Shown here: positions 32,247 to 44,833 of the stretch, piece by piece
How positions within the stretch are numbered: position 1 is the first letter of the stretch
How the letters are laid out: the number at the start of each line of letters is the position of its first letter
Origin: Channallabes apus
Taxonomy: Eukaryota; Chordata; Actinopteri; Siluriformes; Clariidae
DNA length: 64,000 bases
Assembly: GCA_030522415.1 (NCBI GenBank)
Contig: CM060127.1
Coordinates: 6,063,207 to 6,127,206 of the forward strand
Reading direction: 5' to 3'
The notes under the pieces: generated by a model
Databases searched by the model: none
Told to the model about the DNA's origin: nothing
The model's input: only the letters and a program-made list of their open reading frames with translations
Made by a program: the position numbers and the translations under genes

Positions 32247-33190
32247 CCCCAGATAGCACAAGTACGTTGCGGAGTCGTCTGCTAAAGAGCGTATCATCTG
32301 GTAAACATTGTGTTCGTTTTTTTATAGTCGTATTTTGATCGTATGTAGATCGCCTGTTTGAGCTGTCGTCTTTACATCTATACGACGTATCTTTATCATC
32401 CGAAATTTGCTGGTATGTGGACGGGAAGCTGCAGCATCAGCTATGACTTGAATGATTTAAGGGGAAATACGTGAATTTATAATTTTTTTAAACGTTTGGC
32501 GGGCGTGTGGAAAAGGTAAGCAGGAATTAATTCCCATCTTTCTAAATAGAAACGAAATATTGAACATAAATGTCACCTACTGTTTAGCGATGTTTAGTCA
32601 CGTTATTTTGGTTTAAGCGATTTCTTGCATTTTTAATCACACTTAAAATACAGACGGTTATACTGTATGCGCGTGCTTAATCTGTGGTTCGGTTCTGGTT
32701 TTGGTCTGTTCTCATGAGTTGTGAAGCGAGAGGAACAAAGTACAAATATTGTTCATTTGTTAAATTAAGTATCATGAATTTTAATTGAATATCTATCTCT
32801 ATATTTTTTCACAGCAGTTTGTGACTGAAAAGTTTCGTGTCTGCATCTGACTTATGACTAACGGTCATATTTAAAAGTCATAACGTACAGTTATAAAGTA
32901 CAAAACGTTTCTGTTGGTGTTTAATTTTTTATCTATGATTAATACTTATTTGTGGTGTTTTATGTTTTGTACATCTTTTCAAATTGAGACCTCATTTGTA
33001 AATTGCTGCTGGTGTAAAACAGGGTTTTTATTAAATATAAAATAAAAATCTCTGTTTTATCCCGTTTGTCTTATGCTTCCTTCCTTCACAGAATTCTGTT
33101 GACCATGGATAATTATAATTAACCGAGGGTATTTAATTAAAATAATGGGAGGGGGGTGTTTTAATAAAACGACGTCTTGGGACTTATGGT
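32247..33190 (+). mobile_element. ACGTC-rich TIR repeat, left-end copy
   Basis: It starts CCCAGATAGCACAAGTACG, the inverse of the right end of a second copy at 49.6 kb (gtgtgctatctggg). Both copies share an internal block (GAATATCTATCTCTATATTTTTTCACAGCAG in part) and the block GGGAGGGGGGTGTTTTAATAAAACG. This copy stops after AACGACGTCT and lacks the right terminus. No coding capacity was found. Superfamily unknown. Confidence 0.6.
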
Positions 33191-34134
33191 TATGTCGGAG
33201 TGTGTTGTGTTGTTCCATGATGATGCTCCTCTCAGTTACACTGGACCTGTTTCTCTGTAATTTCTCAGACAGAATGTTTCTGTAGAGTACAATTTCACTC
33301 TACTGCTCTATCATCAGTAGAGATCAGTGAGACAATACCAGTAGCAGCCACATAAGCCCAAGCTGTGCGTTTCACTTATCAACTCGTATCTTCTTTCCTC
33401 TCTACATTTGGCCTTTCCTTCGCTTTGGTAGAGCTTCATTTCAGTTCTAGAAGGTTTGTGGATCACCTCTGTATTTCTGTTAGTTCCAGTCTGACCTTCT
33501 GACTGTCACTGCTTTTCTATCAGTAAAGAACAAATAGTGTGGAGTGAGACCTGTTAATCAATGACCAACACTAAAGTTTTTAAAGTTCTATAGTTAAATA
33601 AATAGTATAGCTGAATAGTTACATATTTGTTAATACAAATGATAAGGATAAGTGGAAGTTGTACAGATGTTCATCTGGAGACAAACCACAAAGTATTAGC
33701 TCAATGGAAGGGCAGAGATGGAGGGACAGAGAGACATAGAGAATGAGAAAAAGAGCGTGAGAGAGTTAGCATAGTAATATAAGACCCAAGAAGAGACAGG
33801 GAGGAAGTAGCATGGATTATTTAACACATTAACATCACATCAATGAGGAAGAGATGAGAATTCATTTATTTTATATCAAAATCCCTTAAAACACAGTCAT
33901 GGGAAATGCTATGCAGCTCACTGAAACCTTTAAACCTTTCAGAAGGTGAAGTTCTTTGAGACTTTATGATTTGATCATTATGGATAAATTGATAAAGCTA
34001 TATGTTTAGAAAAATTCATTTAATCAAAATTCAAATTCAAAATTGTGAATTTGTTTACATGCAGGTGCAGATAAAAGAGGGGATGTTAGGTTTTAGATCA
34101 GTGTGTGTAAGTGTGTGTGAGCATGCAAACATGT
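33191..34134. other. Intergenic, nothing recognised
   Basis: Unique-looking AT-rich sequence with a purine-rich patch near 33700-33800. No open frame of interest. Confidence 0.5.
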
Positions 34135-34322
34135 TTAGAGGTGATATTACGGGCAATTTAGGAACGCCAATGTAGCGTAATCTGCATGTCTTTGGATGGT
34201 GGGAGGAAACCTACAATGCATGGGGAGAACATGCAAACTCCATGCACACAGAGCCGAGGCGGAAATCGAACCCATGGAGGTGCAAGGCGACAGTGCTAGC
34301 CACTATGCCATCATGCCACCTA
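34135..34322 (-). mobile_element. DANA/Mermaid-type SINE fragment
   Basis: Reverse complement of the SINE head and first body part: GAACATGCAAACTCCATGCA and the complement of the B-box region (gaaatcgaacc). The 3' half is absent. Diverged from the 10.2-kb copy. Confidence 0.75.
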
Positions 34323-35073
34323 AATCTATTTTTTGGTTTACTAAATCTAATAAAGGTAATTGTAGATGCAGTCACGTTATTTCACTAGTTTTGACGCGTA
34401 GCTTTGGTTTGAAGTTTCACTCACACAACAGAAGTCCGATCTCTTTGTCTCTTGTAGTTTATTTTGTCAGCATCAAAGAATCAACACTTCATACAGTCGT
34501 CTTGAGTAAATCCACTGTGATTACAACACCAGTTGCTGTATCTTATAAATTTCTTACGCATATAGCAACACTTTTGTTGTATATATCTGCTTACGGGGAG
34601 CTTACGGTCAAAGGCTTGTTTTTCCGTAGCCTTCCGCATCTAAACTGACACTTTCTATCATGCAATAGTCATACAAATACAGTACATGTCATAGTGGAAT
34701 AACATGACAGACCAACTTACAATTGTCAAAATGGATGCTTAACTAACACATTCAGAGCTTATGGCTCATGTAATAAACTTAATGCTTAATGCTTTACTAA
34801 TGAACAGAATAAGATAGAATAAATGAAATAAAACAGATAAAATAAAATAAACACAACAACAAATTCATAACAAGTATGATATGGCTCTTACATTCCAGCC
34901 CCTAATTGACAGGCATGGAGACTGACAATTACAATTTATTATAATTTTTTTTTATAAAGCCATGAAATCAAACATTCTTAACCTTCTATGATGTTTTAAA
35001 TCTTTTAAATGAATAATATTTATCTCAGGTGTTTATATTTGCATATCAAATTTCATAACAGATTATAACACAT

Positions 35074-35557
35074 TTAACAGTCCATTTCACATATGAGGCA
35101 CAGCTTGTCAATGGGTCTTTCCAGGGTGTTGCTCTTAGTTTTGACTAACACACGTCTCACAAGTCCCCTTTTATCGGGGAGCACTTTCGTGATTCGTCCG
35201 ATAACCGATGAATTTCTTGGAGAAGACTCATCAATTATTAAAACTAGAGGTCGAGAGGTTTTTTCTCTCTTGAAACCATTTTTGATGTTCCTGGAGCAAG
35301 GGCAAGTATTCACGCACCCATCGCTTCCAGAGCAGGTCTGATAGATACTGAATCTGCTTCCACCTGCGACGTGCATAGATGTCTTCCTTTTTGAAAAATC
35401 CAGGGGGCAGGTTTGGCTGTTTTTTCATCAGCAGCAGGTGGTTTGGTGTCAAAGGTTCTAGTTTGGACGAGCAGCTGTTTCTTTTTACAGATGCCTTTTG
35501 TTTTTGCTGTGTGGGAATTCCCTGTTTGAATTCTGCTGCTGCTTTACCCTTTTGCAA
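35074..35557 (-). pseudogene. BEL/Pao integrase C-terminal remnant
   Basis: Two overlapping broken frames carry [38 protein letters not shown] and then [15 protein letters not shown] with RPIDKLCLI, the order seen at the C-terminus of Pao-type integrases. The catalytic D,D-35-E core is not present. Confidence 0.75.
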
Positions 35558-37095
35558 CGTGAGAATTTCTTCCTTAAAATTTTGTCTTTGAGTGAACTTT
35601 GAGCTGTTGGAGACTTGTGCTTTTCTGTCTTTGGCTTATCTACTTGTGTTTTGACCCTTTCTGTTTTTTGTTTGAGCATGTCTCTGATGTGAAGGATCAA
35701 GGCAATGGATCTTTTTAACTTGTGCCAATCGGAGTGATAATTAATTAGTTTGCTCACTGCGTCTGTGCTTTCTGTAATGCTCACAATGTTCACTGAAGCT
35801 GAGAGCTTAATTTCATCATCATTTTCTTTCATTGACGTGTCATAAATGTTCTCAGGCCATTTGCACTCTGCTTCTTTGAGAAAGGAGGCACCATGGATCC
35901 AGTCGACGTTTTTCATAAACTTTTCACAGGATACCCTCCTGGATGCAGAATCAGCTGGGTTTTTTGAGGTATACCTTATAATGGAGTAATACCTCCATTG
36001 CTGTGACTTGGTTGACTCTCTTATAATGGCGATTCTGTTGGCCACAAAGGTTTTAAAACGAAGTGTTTCATTATCAATGTATCTCAAAACAGTTGTACTG
36101 TCAGTCCAAAACATAGAATCCAGCAATTTCAATTCTAGCTGTTCTTTCAACATTTTGTAATTTTTTACAGCGACCATTGCCGCAGTCAGTTCCATTCGTG
36201 GAATGGTGGTTTGTTTCAGGGGTGCTACACGGGACTTCCCCATCATGAATGCACAATGTGTAAGTCCATCAGCAGTTATTAACCTGAGGTATGAGACAAC
36301 TCCGTATCCCATTTCACTTGCACCCGAGAAGTGGTGGAGTTGTGCTGTAGCTGTAACTCCGAAGTCGGCTGGTTTTATGCATCTTGCTATGCTGAACTCG
36401 GACAGTTGGTGCAGCTCTTGCAGCCAGGTTTTCCATGCCTTTGCAAACTGCTCGGGAATGTCATCATCCCAGGCTAGTTTTTCTTTACATAACTGCTGCA
36501 TTAGAATTTTAGCTGGCAGTATGACAGGTGCAAGAAGGCCTAAGGGGTCGTATTTTGAGGTAGTGATGGACAGGATTCCTCGTCTTGTCACAGGTCGTTC
36601 TTTTAAACTAATTTTAAACTTGAACATGTCTGAATCAATGCACCACAGCACCCCCAGCGCTCTCTCAAGGGGCAGTGCATCTTTACTCAAGTCTAAGTCT
36701 CTCATGTCTTTGATCATTTTGCTTTCGGGTATGGAAGTCAGTAGGGCATGGCTGTTGCTTGCCCACTTAGTGAGGTTGAACCCTCCACTTGCACAGAGGC
36801 TTGTGAGATCATTGTACAGGGCGACTGCTTGATCATAGGTTGCAACAGACTTCAGGCAGTCGTCGACGTAAAAGTTTTTACGTACTGTTTTAACTGCCAC
36901 AGCAGATGCGTTGCTGCAGTTTTCTTCCGCTGTCTTTCTGAGGGCGAAGTTAGCAACGCTAGGAGACGATTTTGCACCGACCAAGTGAACTACCATCTTG
37001 TATTCAACTAAATCTTGGTTCACGTCTCTGTTCGGCCACCATAGGAAGCGCAGCAGATCTGTGTCCTTCTCGGGGACTCTCACTTGATAGTACAC
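35485..37095 (-). pseudogene. BEL/Pao polyprotein: late reverse transcriptase and RNase H
   Basis: The 536-codon open frame has YVDDCLKS (the Pao-type catalytic YVDD box, about residue 77), GGFNLTKWASN, YDPLGLLAPV, and a Pao-type RNase H block (IPRMELTAAM, FWTDSTTVLRYI, NPADSASR). It lacks the early RT motifs, starting at LLRFLWW. Long and open, but without the first catalytic Asp region it cannot work. Described as a broken animal retroelement gene. Confidence 0.85.
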
Positions 37096-37996
37096 TTGAT
37101 AGTGGCGGAACTACCTTGGTCTATAAATGCATACACTTCTGCAATTTTGTCACCTTTCTTGGACTTTATTTTAACGGGTACAATGGGGAGGACGCAATTA
37201 TCTCCAGCCCCAGTGAGCGCATTTGATTCGTGACTCACTGCAGGTGGTGTATTTTTTGTTTCACCTTCAGTTTCGTTTCCGTGGGCGCTTGTGGCTAACT
37301 GCGCCGTGTCTTGCACTGCTATGTGTAGCATACGAGGTTGTGGCTTTGAGCACAATGAACATGTTATTTTTCTGGCACAGTCTTTCCATAAATGACCCTT
37401 TCTTAAACATCCGAAACAGAATCTGTTTCTTTTTAAGAATTCTACTTTGTCTTTGTGTGTCTTATCATTAAATTTGAAGCAATCTTCTAAAATATGCTCC
37501 CCTTTGCAATGTGCGCACGGTTTAGTGAAGGCGCTGACAGGTAATGCACTGGCGTTCCCTTTTATAATCGAGTCTTTGTAATGTTTACCAACCTGTCTGA
37601 CCTCGGTTGCGAAGCTGACCCTGGGTTTTCCTTGGCCCTTTTGTTTGGATCCTTGAAGGGATGTGTGACTGGGTTTTCTGCCGCTGGTTGCGGCGTCCAG
37701 GTCAGCGAAGGATGGGTCGGAGTACAGTCTGGCTTGTTGATTGATGACGTCCACCAGCTGGGCGAACTTGGCTCTTGTTCCGTGGAGCTCGTAGTGCTGG
37801 TGTGAGCGAAGCTTCCACCTGTCGAGTTAATTATGTTCCAAATCTGTAGAGTGTGCGCTGCATAGGTGCACGTTGCTGGATTCAGTGACTGCGCTCTCCT
37901 TCGCAGGCTGCGCTCAGCTGTTGCATGTTGAGTTGGAAAGGTGAGCGTGCGTGCTGCTCGGGCGCGCACTGCTCGGACGCGCGCTGCTCGATTCAA
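37080..37996 (-). pseudogene. BEL/Pao gag with zinc knuckles and start of protease
   Basis: The frame holds two CCHC-like knuckles (CAHCKGEHILEDC and CFGCLRKGHLWKDC) and then the protease-like AFIDQGSSAT. It ends shortly after, where the sequence jumps to the late reverse transcriptase. An 11-bp tandem repeat (CACTTGATAGT twice, 37081-37103) lies at the junction. Confidence 0.8.
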
Positions 37997-38000
37997 TGAG

Positions 38001-39141
38001 TGCCATATAACCGGAGAGAGACGCGGGAAAGATGAAAGAGGTTGTGATTTTGGCGTTTTGATATTTGGTTGTGTATTCCGGTTTTGACTTTTTGCCTCCC
38101 ATTGACTTTGATTATTGCTTTGTCCCTTTGGTTTGTTTGGTCTTTGTATATATTTGTAGATAATTTCATTGTTTTTGGTTTAGGGAGGTCAGAAGGTACC
38201 TGTATTTTTGTTTGTGTGTGTGTGTGTGTGTGTGTGTTTTTTGTTTTTTTTGCAGGTAATCTAGCTACTAAATATAAATACCATTTTGTTAATTTTTTTG
38301 GCCTGGGTCCATCCTGAATCTGATCCTCCTCCTGGTGTGTGTGTGTACAAACCTCATTATTTCATCAGTTAATGATTGGATCTAGTTCTTTCTGCCATAT
38401 ACCACCATTTCCATACAGTTATATATATTATAAATAGAACCCTGAACCATTCTTTTGCTGTATGACCCTAGACTGGGATGTAACACCATATTTAAGTGAC
38501 CACTTTGACTTTCAAGCACAAGAAAGACAACAGCTTTATTATGCAAAGGTGTTCCTTCAGTTAAAAACAACTAGTTTGAGATTTATATCTGTTCATCTTT
38601 TTTGAACTACGAATGCCTCATCCCACCCCGCTGTTAAAAAAAATAAAAAAGTAACTCGGTAACTTTTACTCTGAGTACATTTTTTAATGAGCTACTTTTT
38701 ACTTTTACTTGAGTAGATTTTTATAATGGTAACTTTACTTGTACTTAAGTAAAATTTCACTGAAGTAACAGTACTTGTACTTGAGTACAAAATTTTATTA
38801 CTCTTTCCACCTCTGCTTGTGGCTCAGCCACCGCAACTTGTGACACTGCTGAGACTTCGTCGTTGTCCTCGTCGCTTAACATCATGAAGTAAAAAAAAAA
38901 AGGGAAAGTCTCTTTTGGTTTCGGCAAGAGCGGGCAGCGCCCTCTCAAATAAATGTCTTTCTCCCTCAATTAAATTTTTTTTAATGTTGAGAAAGCACAT
39001 GTTAATATACTCACAAAATGAATATATTACAAGTTGATAAAATGATCTGCGGTAGCGGAAAAATTCGCCGAAAAAGGGACACTACACAATACAGTATTAG
39101 ATTTCGAGTCTCTGTCCCTCCGCACACAGGCTGCGGCGCAT

Positions 39142-39190
<49 letters not shown>

Positions 39191-39278
39191 TCCCCTGAGC
39201 CCTCGGTAAACATCCAATCACCGTCGGTAATGCAAATGAGTCAAGACGTAGCAAGAGTGGATTGGAGAGAAGAGAGCT
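38001..39278. other. Intergenic with simple repeats and a hAT-like MITE remnant
   Basis: A (TG)n run lies at about 38212-38238 and an (AC)n run at 39143-39186. The 38.64-38.82 kb stretch (agtaacttttact, tacttgtacttaagtaaaat, ttgtacttgagtac, ctctttccacctctg) resembles the terminal region of a common fish hAT-type MITE, but its other end is not visible. Confidence 0.45.
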
Positions 39279-39729
39279 GGGGTCCGTTCTTCGTACGTCG
39301 CTTGACACATCCGAGATGGACTGACACATCTAAGATGAGATCATCGTGCTAATTACGCTCTGGCTAAGTTGGTTCTTCGAGCACACCTGTTGTTGATGAT
39401 TAGTATAGCTGGATTGAGTTGTCTAGGATTATTGCGCGCTCGTGCGTTGGTTTAAAAGGCGATATGCATCGACAGTAGAAACACTGATCACAAGCCCTTC
39501 GATTGGTTGAAGAAATGGCAAAAGAGCGAGCTTAATTTATTTTGTAACGTGTTATGCGCTGAAATGCCCCCTCCCATGGATTGCCCCCCCTACATAATCA
39601 CTATTAAAGATTATATTAGAACTTAAATTCATAGGTTAATGGTTTCCAAATTACATGAGACAATAAAATAAAATATGCAATATGAAAATAAATGTTGTAT
39701 ATGAAAAAAAAAAAAATATATATATATAT

Positions 39730-40788
39730 TAGGGCTGCACGATATTAGGAAAAAATGCTATATGCGATATTGTTGTTGAATACAGCGATAACGATATTTC
39801 TTGCGATATAACATTTCCCTAGAGAAATGCATTTTTTTATTATTATTATTGCCGATTTTTTTTATTATTTATTTATATGTAATGATCATACTAACATAAA
39901 CAGGTAATAGATATTCGTCTGATGTAATTAAATCTAATTCAGGCTAAAAAGAAACTATATGTCAAGGAAGTTGCAAATATTTAGACTTCAAAACACTATG
40001 AATGACTTAAAACCCTCAGCAGATATTCTGACTTCTGGTTTGCTGTTACTATAGACCTGCCAACACAATATGAATTACTTTCAAACATTACTTTTTATTT
40101 ACTGTACATGTAACCATACACTCATCAATAGTGTCTTAAAACAAGAGCATCTTTTAAACAAAATATTCTCTTTGGCTTGCCTGTTTTTTTTAAATAAAAA
40201 TAAATATTATTAAACAAAAATTAAATAAAAAAAATACTATTTGTCACATGCACGCACGCACACACACGCGCACGCACACACACACACACGCATGCACACA
40301 CACACACGCACGCACACACACACTTGCTCCGCGACCGGCATTAGGACCGACCGACGCATGTCGGTTCAGATTGTTTACTTTCTGATTCGAGTGTGTGTTT
40401 ATAGGACGCGGGTTAAATGTGTGTTTTTCCCTTGCTCCCCTTCTGTGAGAGTCCTTAAACTAATTTGCGTGGTTATCCTGCCTACTCGCTTGCTTCCGCG
40501 TTTGGGTTTACCGTCCACGCTACAATGCGCTAACGGCTAATCGCTAAGTCTTCTGATCATCTTCTGATCGTCTTCTGATCAGAATGAAGTATAAAGATAT
40601 AAATAATATATATATATAAAAAGATATAAGCGGGTATAAACATAGTAAGGGCCCATCTGATTGGTCAAATTTGGACACACAAATGCTTGGCAAATAAAGT
40701 ATTTATCGCAACTCTTTGGGATACGGTTATCGCGCATGCCATTATCGCGATAACGATATTTGTTCGATATATCGTGCAGCCCTAATAT
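39730..40788. mobile_element. hAT-like non-autonomous transposon
   Basis: It begins TAGGGCTGCACGATAT and ends with the inverse ATATCGTGCAGCCCTA. Both ends continue into gcgataacgatat repeats. The flanks are (AT)n, so an 8-bp duplication cannot be told from the repeat. The middle holds AC-rich microsatellite (40241-40322) and no transposase. Confidence 0.75.
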
Positions 40789-41022
40789 ATATATATATAT
40801 ATATTTTTTTTTTCAAATACATGTATACTTTTATATTGGTTATTTTATAATAAAAATAATTTCGTCAAATTTCTCATTATAAAATTTTTTATTTTTATCA
40901 TATATAAATATTTATTTGCATACTCATGACAAACCCCTGAAAAATAAATATGTTACAAAATAAACATTATACAACAATTTGTATTAATGGTCTTGATGGC
41001 TGTCTCGTGCCTAGAGTTTATT

Positions 41023-43048
41023 AATTCAATTCAATTCAATTTTATTTGTATAGCGCTTTTAACAATTGACATTGTCTCAAAACAGCTTTACATAATCAAA
41101 ATAATTATTTAAGTTTGTATGGAATGTGAATGTGTATGAATCAAAATGGTCAGATAGTCCCTGGTGAGCAAGCTGAGGGTGACAGTGGCAAGGAAAAACT
41201 CCCTGAGATGGTAATAGGAATAAACCTTGAGTGGAACCAGACTCAACAGGGAACCTATCCTCATTTGGGTGAAACAGATAGCAGGAAATGATCTGCATTT
41301 ATACAGTGTTAAGTGGCAGGCAGTTCAGCTATAATAGTTGATGTTAATTGATGTTAAAATGGAGTCTAGTAGTTATTGGAGACTCAGATAGACTTGTAGA
41401 AAGTTCCAGTCCTGAAGTATCGAATTGTCAAGTCCTTAGAGAAACAGCTGACAACACCAGTTGAGGCCAGAACCATCTTCTAAGAAGACAGAATCATCCC
41501 CAGACACCAGAATAATCCCAAAGAGATACACGGGGCATCCATGCGACGAGACCTCCAACCAGAAACGGGGCACCAGGATGGATCAGACAAGTCCGGAGGG
41601 CAGAGGGAGTCTGGATCACTGGCAGCTCAGGACTGACATGTGTAGCTCGACAGAGAGAGAGAGAGAAAGAGTGAAAGGGGGAGACAGTGGGAGAGAGGAA
41701 AGAGAATGAGGGGGAGAAAGAGAAGAAGAGGAGAGATGGCAGTTAGGTATGGTCACAGTCACATAATGTATAATGTGAATGTATATTTACTGTAGAGTGC
41801 AAGCAGGGACTCCGGCAGGACTAACAATGACAGCATAACTAAAAGGGAGAGCCAGAAGGAAACACAAACATGAGGGATCCCTGAGATGTAAAGCAAACAA
41901 TCAGCTCACCGTCAACAAAGTTGAGTGAACAAATGAGAGTGAGGAAGACAGCATCTAAACATACCAGTTCACCATAATACTCTACGTCCATGAGTCCCCC
42001 AGATCTGCTCCTTTACCTATGCAAATCTAATTATAAAAATGCTTGGGTAAATAAATAGAATTTTAGCCTAGACTTAAACACTGAGACTGTGTCTGAGTCC
42101 CGAACACTATTTGGAAGACTATTCCATAATTTTGGGGCTTTGTAAGAAAAAGCTCTGCCCCCAGCTGTAGTTTTCATAATAAGCTGTACTGACAAGCAGC
42201 CTGCATCCTTTGATCGAAGTAGGCGTGGCGGATCGTAAGACACTAGCAGTTCGCTCAGATACTGCGGCGCGAGACCATTTAATGCTTTATATGTCAAGAG
42301 TAGTATTTTAAAATCAATGCGAAATTTCACAGGGAGCCAGTGTAGTGAAGATAGGATAGGGGTGATGTGCTCATATCTTCTGGTTCTAGTGAGGACTCTC
42401 GCTGCTGCATTCTGGACTAGCTGAAGCTTGTTTATGCACCTAACAGAACAACCAGACAGTAAGGCATTACAATAGTCCAACCTAGAAGTGATAAAAGCAT
42501 GAACTAGTTTTTCTGCATCGTTTAGCGACAATATATTTCTTATCTTGGCAATATTTCTGAGGTGAAATAATGCTATCCTGGTGATATTATCTACATGAGC
42601 TTCAAATGAAAGGCTGGAATTTATAATCACTCCGAGGTCTTTTACTGTTGCACTTGATGGAACCAAAAGGCCATCTAAAGTTACGGTGTGATGTAAGATT
42701 TTACTTCTAGCTGTATGCGGTCCTATGACTAGAACTTCTGTCTTATCCGGATTAAGCAGAAGGAAGTTAATTAGCATCCAATTTCTTATGTCCTGCACAC
42801 ATTGCTCAACTTTAGTAAGATGTTTTTTCTCATCAGGTTTCGTTGAGAAGTATAACTGTGTGTCGTCAGCATAACAATGAAAACTAATACCATGCTTACG
42901 CATTAAGTTGCCCAGAGGAAGCATGTAAAGGGAAAAAAGCAGTGGGCCTAAAACTGAACCCTGCGGAACGCCAAACTCCACTAGAGAACATGCAGAATAA
43001 TCACCATTTAAGTCTACATACTGATAACGATCGTTCAAATAGGATCTT
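41023..43048 (-). mobile_element. L2-clade LINE, 5'-truncated
   Basis: The tail (on +: TTCAATTCAATTCAATTTTA then TTTGTATAGCGCTTTTAACA) marks the 3' end, with a 1-kb 3' UTR and the C-terminal third of ORF2. The 5' truncation is at about 43048 in the reverse transcriptase, the usual result of incomplete target-primed reverse transcription. Confidence 0.9.
42031..43038 (-). pseudogene. L2 ORF2 C-terminal fragment, open frame
   Basis: A 335-codon uninterrupted frame contains [17 protein letters not shown], the catalytic [10 protein letters not shown] box, [18 protein letters not shown] and the conserved C-terminal [20 protein letters not shown] region, ending at [13 protein letters not shown]. 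The lack of stops suggests that this copy is young compared with the 18-kb copy. It lacks the endonuclease and early RT. Confidence 0.85.
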
Positions 43049-43433
43049 TAATATTATAATAGTAATATCATATTTTATAAGAATAAACCTAGGAATTTAT
43101 GTTCTAATATAATATTTGATAGCGATTATCCATGGCAGGGGGGCATATATGCAAGATACTTTTCTTTTCCCACGTGAGTCAGTCCGCGTCAGCGCTCTTT
43201 AACCAATCAGATGTGACCTCACCATTTCAACCAATCATAACCCGGCAGGAGCGCAGCCTTAATCCTGTTTACATGAAATAAACCTGCTACCGAGCAGGTT
43301 CAGGCTTACAGACATGTTGCTATGACAACAAGTGCAAGAAGCGCATCGAAGAACGAAACAATCCAAGTTCAGGACAAATCCACAACAACCAAAACCAGCT
43401 AACTGAGTTAGTGACGTACGAAGAACATACCCC

Positions 43434-44030
43434 TATTCATTTACTATAAAAAAAAAAAAAAAACACAATATGATCTGTTCTATAGCCCATCTGCTTTAAC
43501 TTTTTTTTTTTTTATAATTCATAAGACAACCTTTCACACTCTAAAATAATATGACGCAAATGACATGATCCAAAATGTGTTCAAAAATGGCATGTTTATG
43601 TTCAAATACTGAACATGGGTATTCTGAAGTTGCACATGTGTATTTAAATCTAGAACACATAAGTTCAAACACAGAACACAGATGTCAGATATTGTGCACT
43701 TCATGTTATAATTACACTTAAAAACACAAAAATTATATAAAAACACAAAAATTACACAAAAACTCAAAAATCCGGATTAGAACTAAGGTACTCCACTGTA
43801 AAATAATATGTCTATTCAGTTTAAATAATACATCGGACGCGAAAGCTTTGTTTTTGACAGTTTTAGATTGAATTTGTATATATATTGTGCTAAAACAATA
43901 TACCATTCTACCATTATTATGAAATTATACACATACACTTTTTCAAAATGTTTTACTAATCGCCTAAATGAGCCACATCTGCCACAAAAAAGCCACATCT
44001 GACTACAACATACACCGGATTTGCAATCTA
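43434..44030. other. Intergenic, nothing recognised
   Basis: Homopolymer A and T runs near 43448-43463 and 43501-43513, and weak periodicity of 'gttcaaa...gaacac' between 43570 and 43690. No gene is supported. Confidence 0.45.
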
Positions 44031-44059
44031 AAAACTAGTTTAGAAGACCGATGTGCTAT

Positions 44060-44213
44060 CAGTAGCGACACATAGGCGGCGCTGCGCAGAGTGACGTCGC
44101 AGTCTAGCGAGTGGTACTGAGCATGTGCAGTGATCAGCCTTTCCTGGATCCCGTTTTTTAAAGTGGAAGCACGAAACATTTATAGCTAATAAAAAGAAAT
44201 TAGAAAGTTAGAA
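44060..44213 (+). promoter_or_regulatory. Candidate promoter of the zinc finger/BEN gene remnant
   Basis: A GC-rich island in AT-rich surroundings (GGCGGCGCTGCGCAGAGTGA), with TGACGTC, a CRE-like site, at about 44091-44097. It lies just upstream of a candidate first exon. Inference from composition and position only. Confidence 0.35.
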
Positions 44214-44504
44214 ATGTGTTTATATTTGCGGTCTGCTGAAGTTACAAAGTATCCGTGGCAATTTTGTTTCATACAGAGAACATTTGTGTGTGATGTTACA
44301 AGGTGAGCACTGAGGTAAATAATAGGCATTAATATTCTAGAATGTTCTGTGGCAGTTAGATTCTAACGGACGCAGTTAGCTTGATTGTGAATCTATGTAA
44401 TATATAGCTAACGTAGGTTTCGAAGCATAACTGCAACACCATCACCATGTATAATATATATGCACTGAGGAGTTCTGACCGTGAACACTAACATTCACTT
44501 GCAG

Positions 44505-44701
44505 AATATATATGTTCCATTGAATTTGAAAGAGTGGAAGAAGGAACTTTTCAGTGTAACTTATGTGGTTACTCTACACATTTATTTGAATAATTTCAGA
44601 AACACTATGTTAGAAGTCACAAAAATGACCCCCACGTTTCCATTGCCTGTTGCATTGATGCCTGTGCATACACAACAACAAAAAATGGCCTAATTACAAG
44701 G
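44505..44701 (+). pseudogene. Zinc-finger exon of the remnant
   Basis: After acceptor cacttgcag the frame reads YICSIEFERVEEGTFQCNLC, then GYSTHLFE, a stop codon, and FQKHYVRSHKNDP. Apart from the stop this is a C2H2 finger (C-x2-C-x12-H-x4-H). A second Cys pair follows in IACCIDACAYTTTKNGL. The end is uncertain: AAG|GTTCTT is a weak donor. Confidence 0.45.
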
Positions 44702-44833
44702 TTCTTGTATATTGATAGTATTATATTGGAGAAACCATTACCATTGTATTATAGATTGATATCAGGTGTGATATAACGTTCATAAGCTTTGCTCACCATC
44801 TAATAATACTACACAAAATATCTCAGACTATAG

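Larger units (their letters stand above)
34990..38000 (-). mobile_element. BEL/Pao LTR retrotransposon, internally deleted
   Basis: Minus-strand order: gag-like region, zinc knuckles and protease start (37996-37080), later reverse transcriptase plus RNase H (37095-35485), and integrase C-terminus (35557-35074). The first half of the reverse transcriptase and the integrase core are absent. LTRs could not be found on either side, so its true limits are unknown. Confidence 0.8.
39279..43433. mobile_element. Large TIR element holding a hAT and an L2
   Basis: The left end GGGGTCCGTTCTTCGTACGTC is matched by the inverse GACGTACGAAGAACATACCCC at the right. A second inverted match is at 39567-39635 (cctcccatggatt, tattagaacttaaattcatagg) against 43089-43140 (cctaggaatttatgttctaat, ccatggcagggggg). 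The arms are therefore about 350 bp and diverged. The inside consists mostly of a hAT (39730-40788) and an L2 (41023-43048). Superfamily unassigned; no clear target duplication. Confidence 0.65.

Noticed and set aside
34346..38340. LTRs of the BEL/Pao element
   Set aside because: I compared both flanks by eye and found no direct repeat, so LTRs are not annotated.
44214..44302. ATG at 44214 as start of the BEN-like gene
   Set aside because: Its frame reaches the next exon in the wrong phase and meets a stop at once. The later ATG at about 44291 would fit the zinc-finger frame better, but neither is certain.
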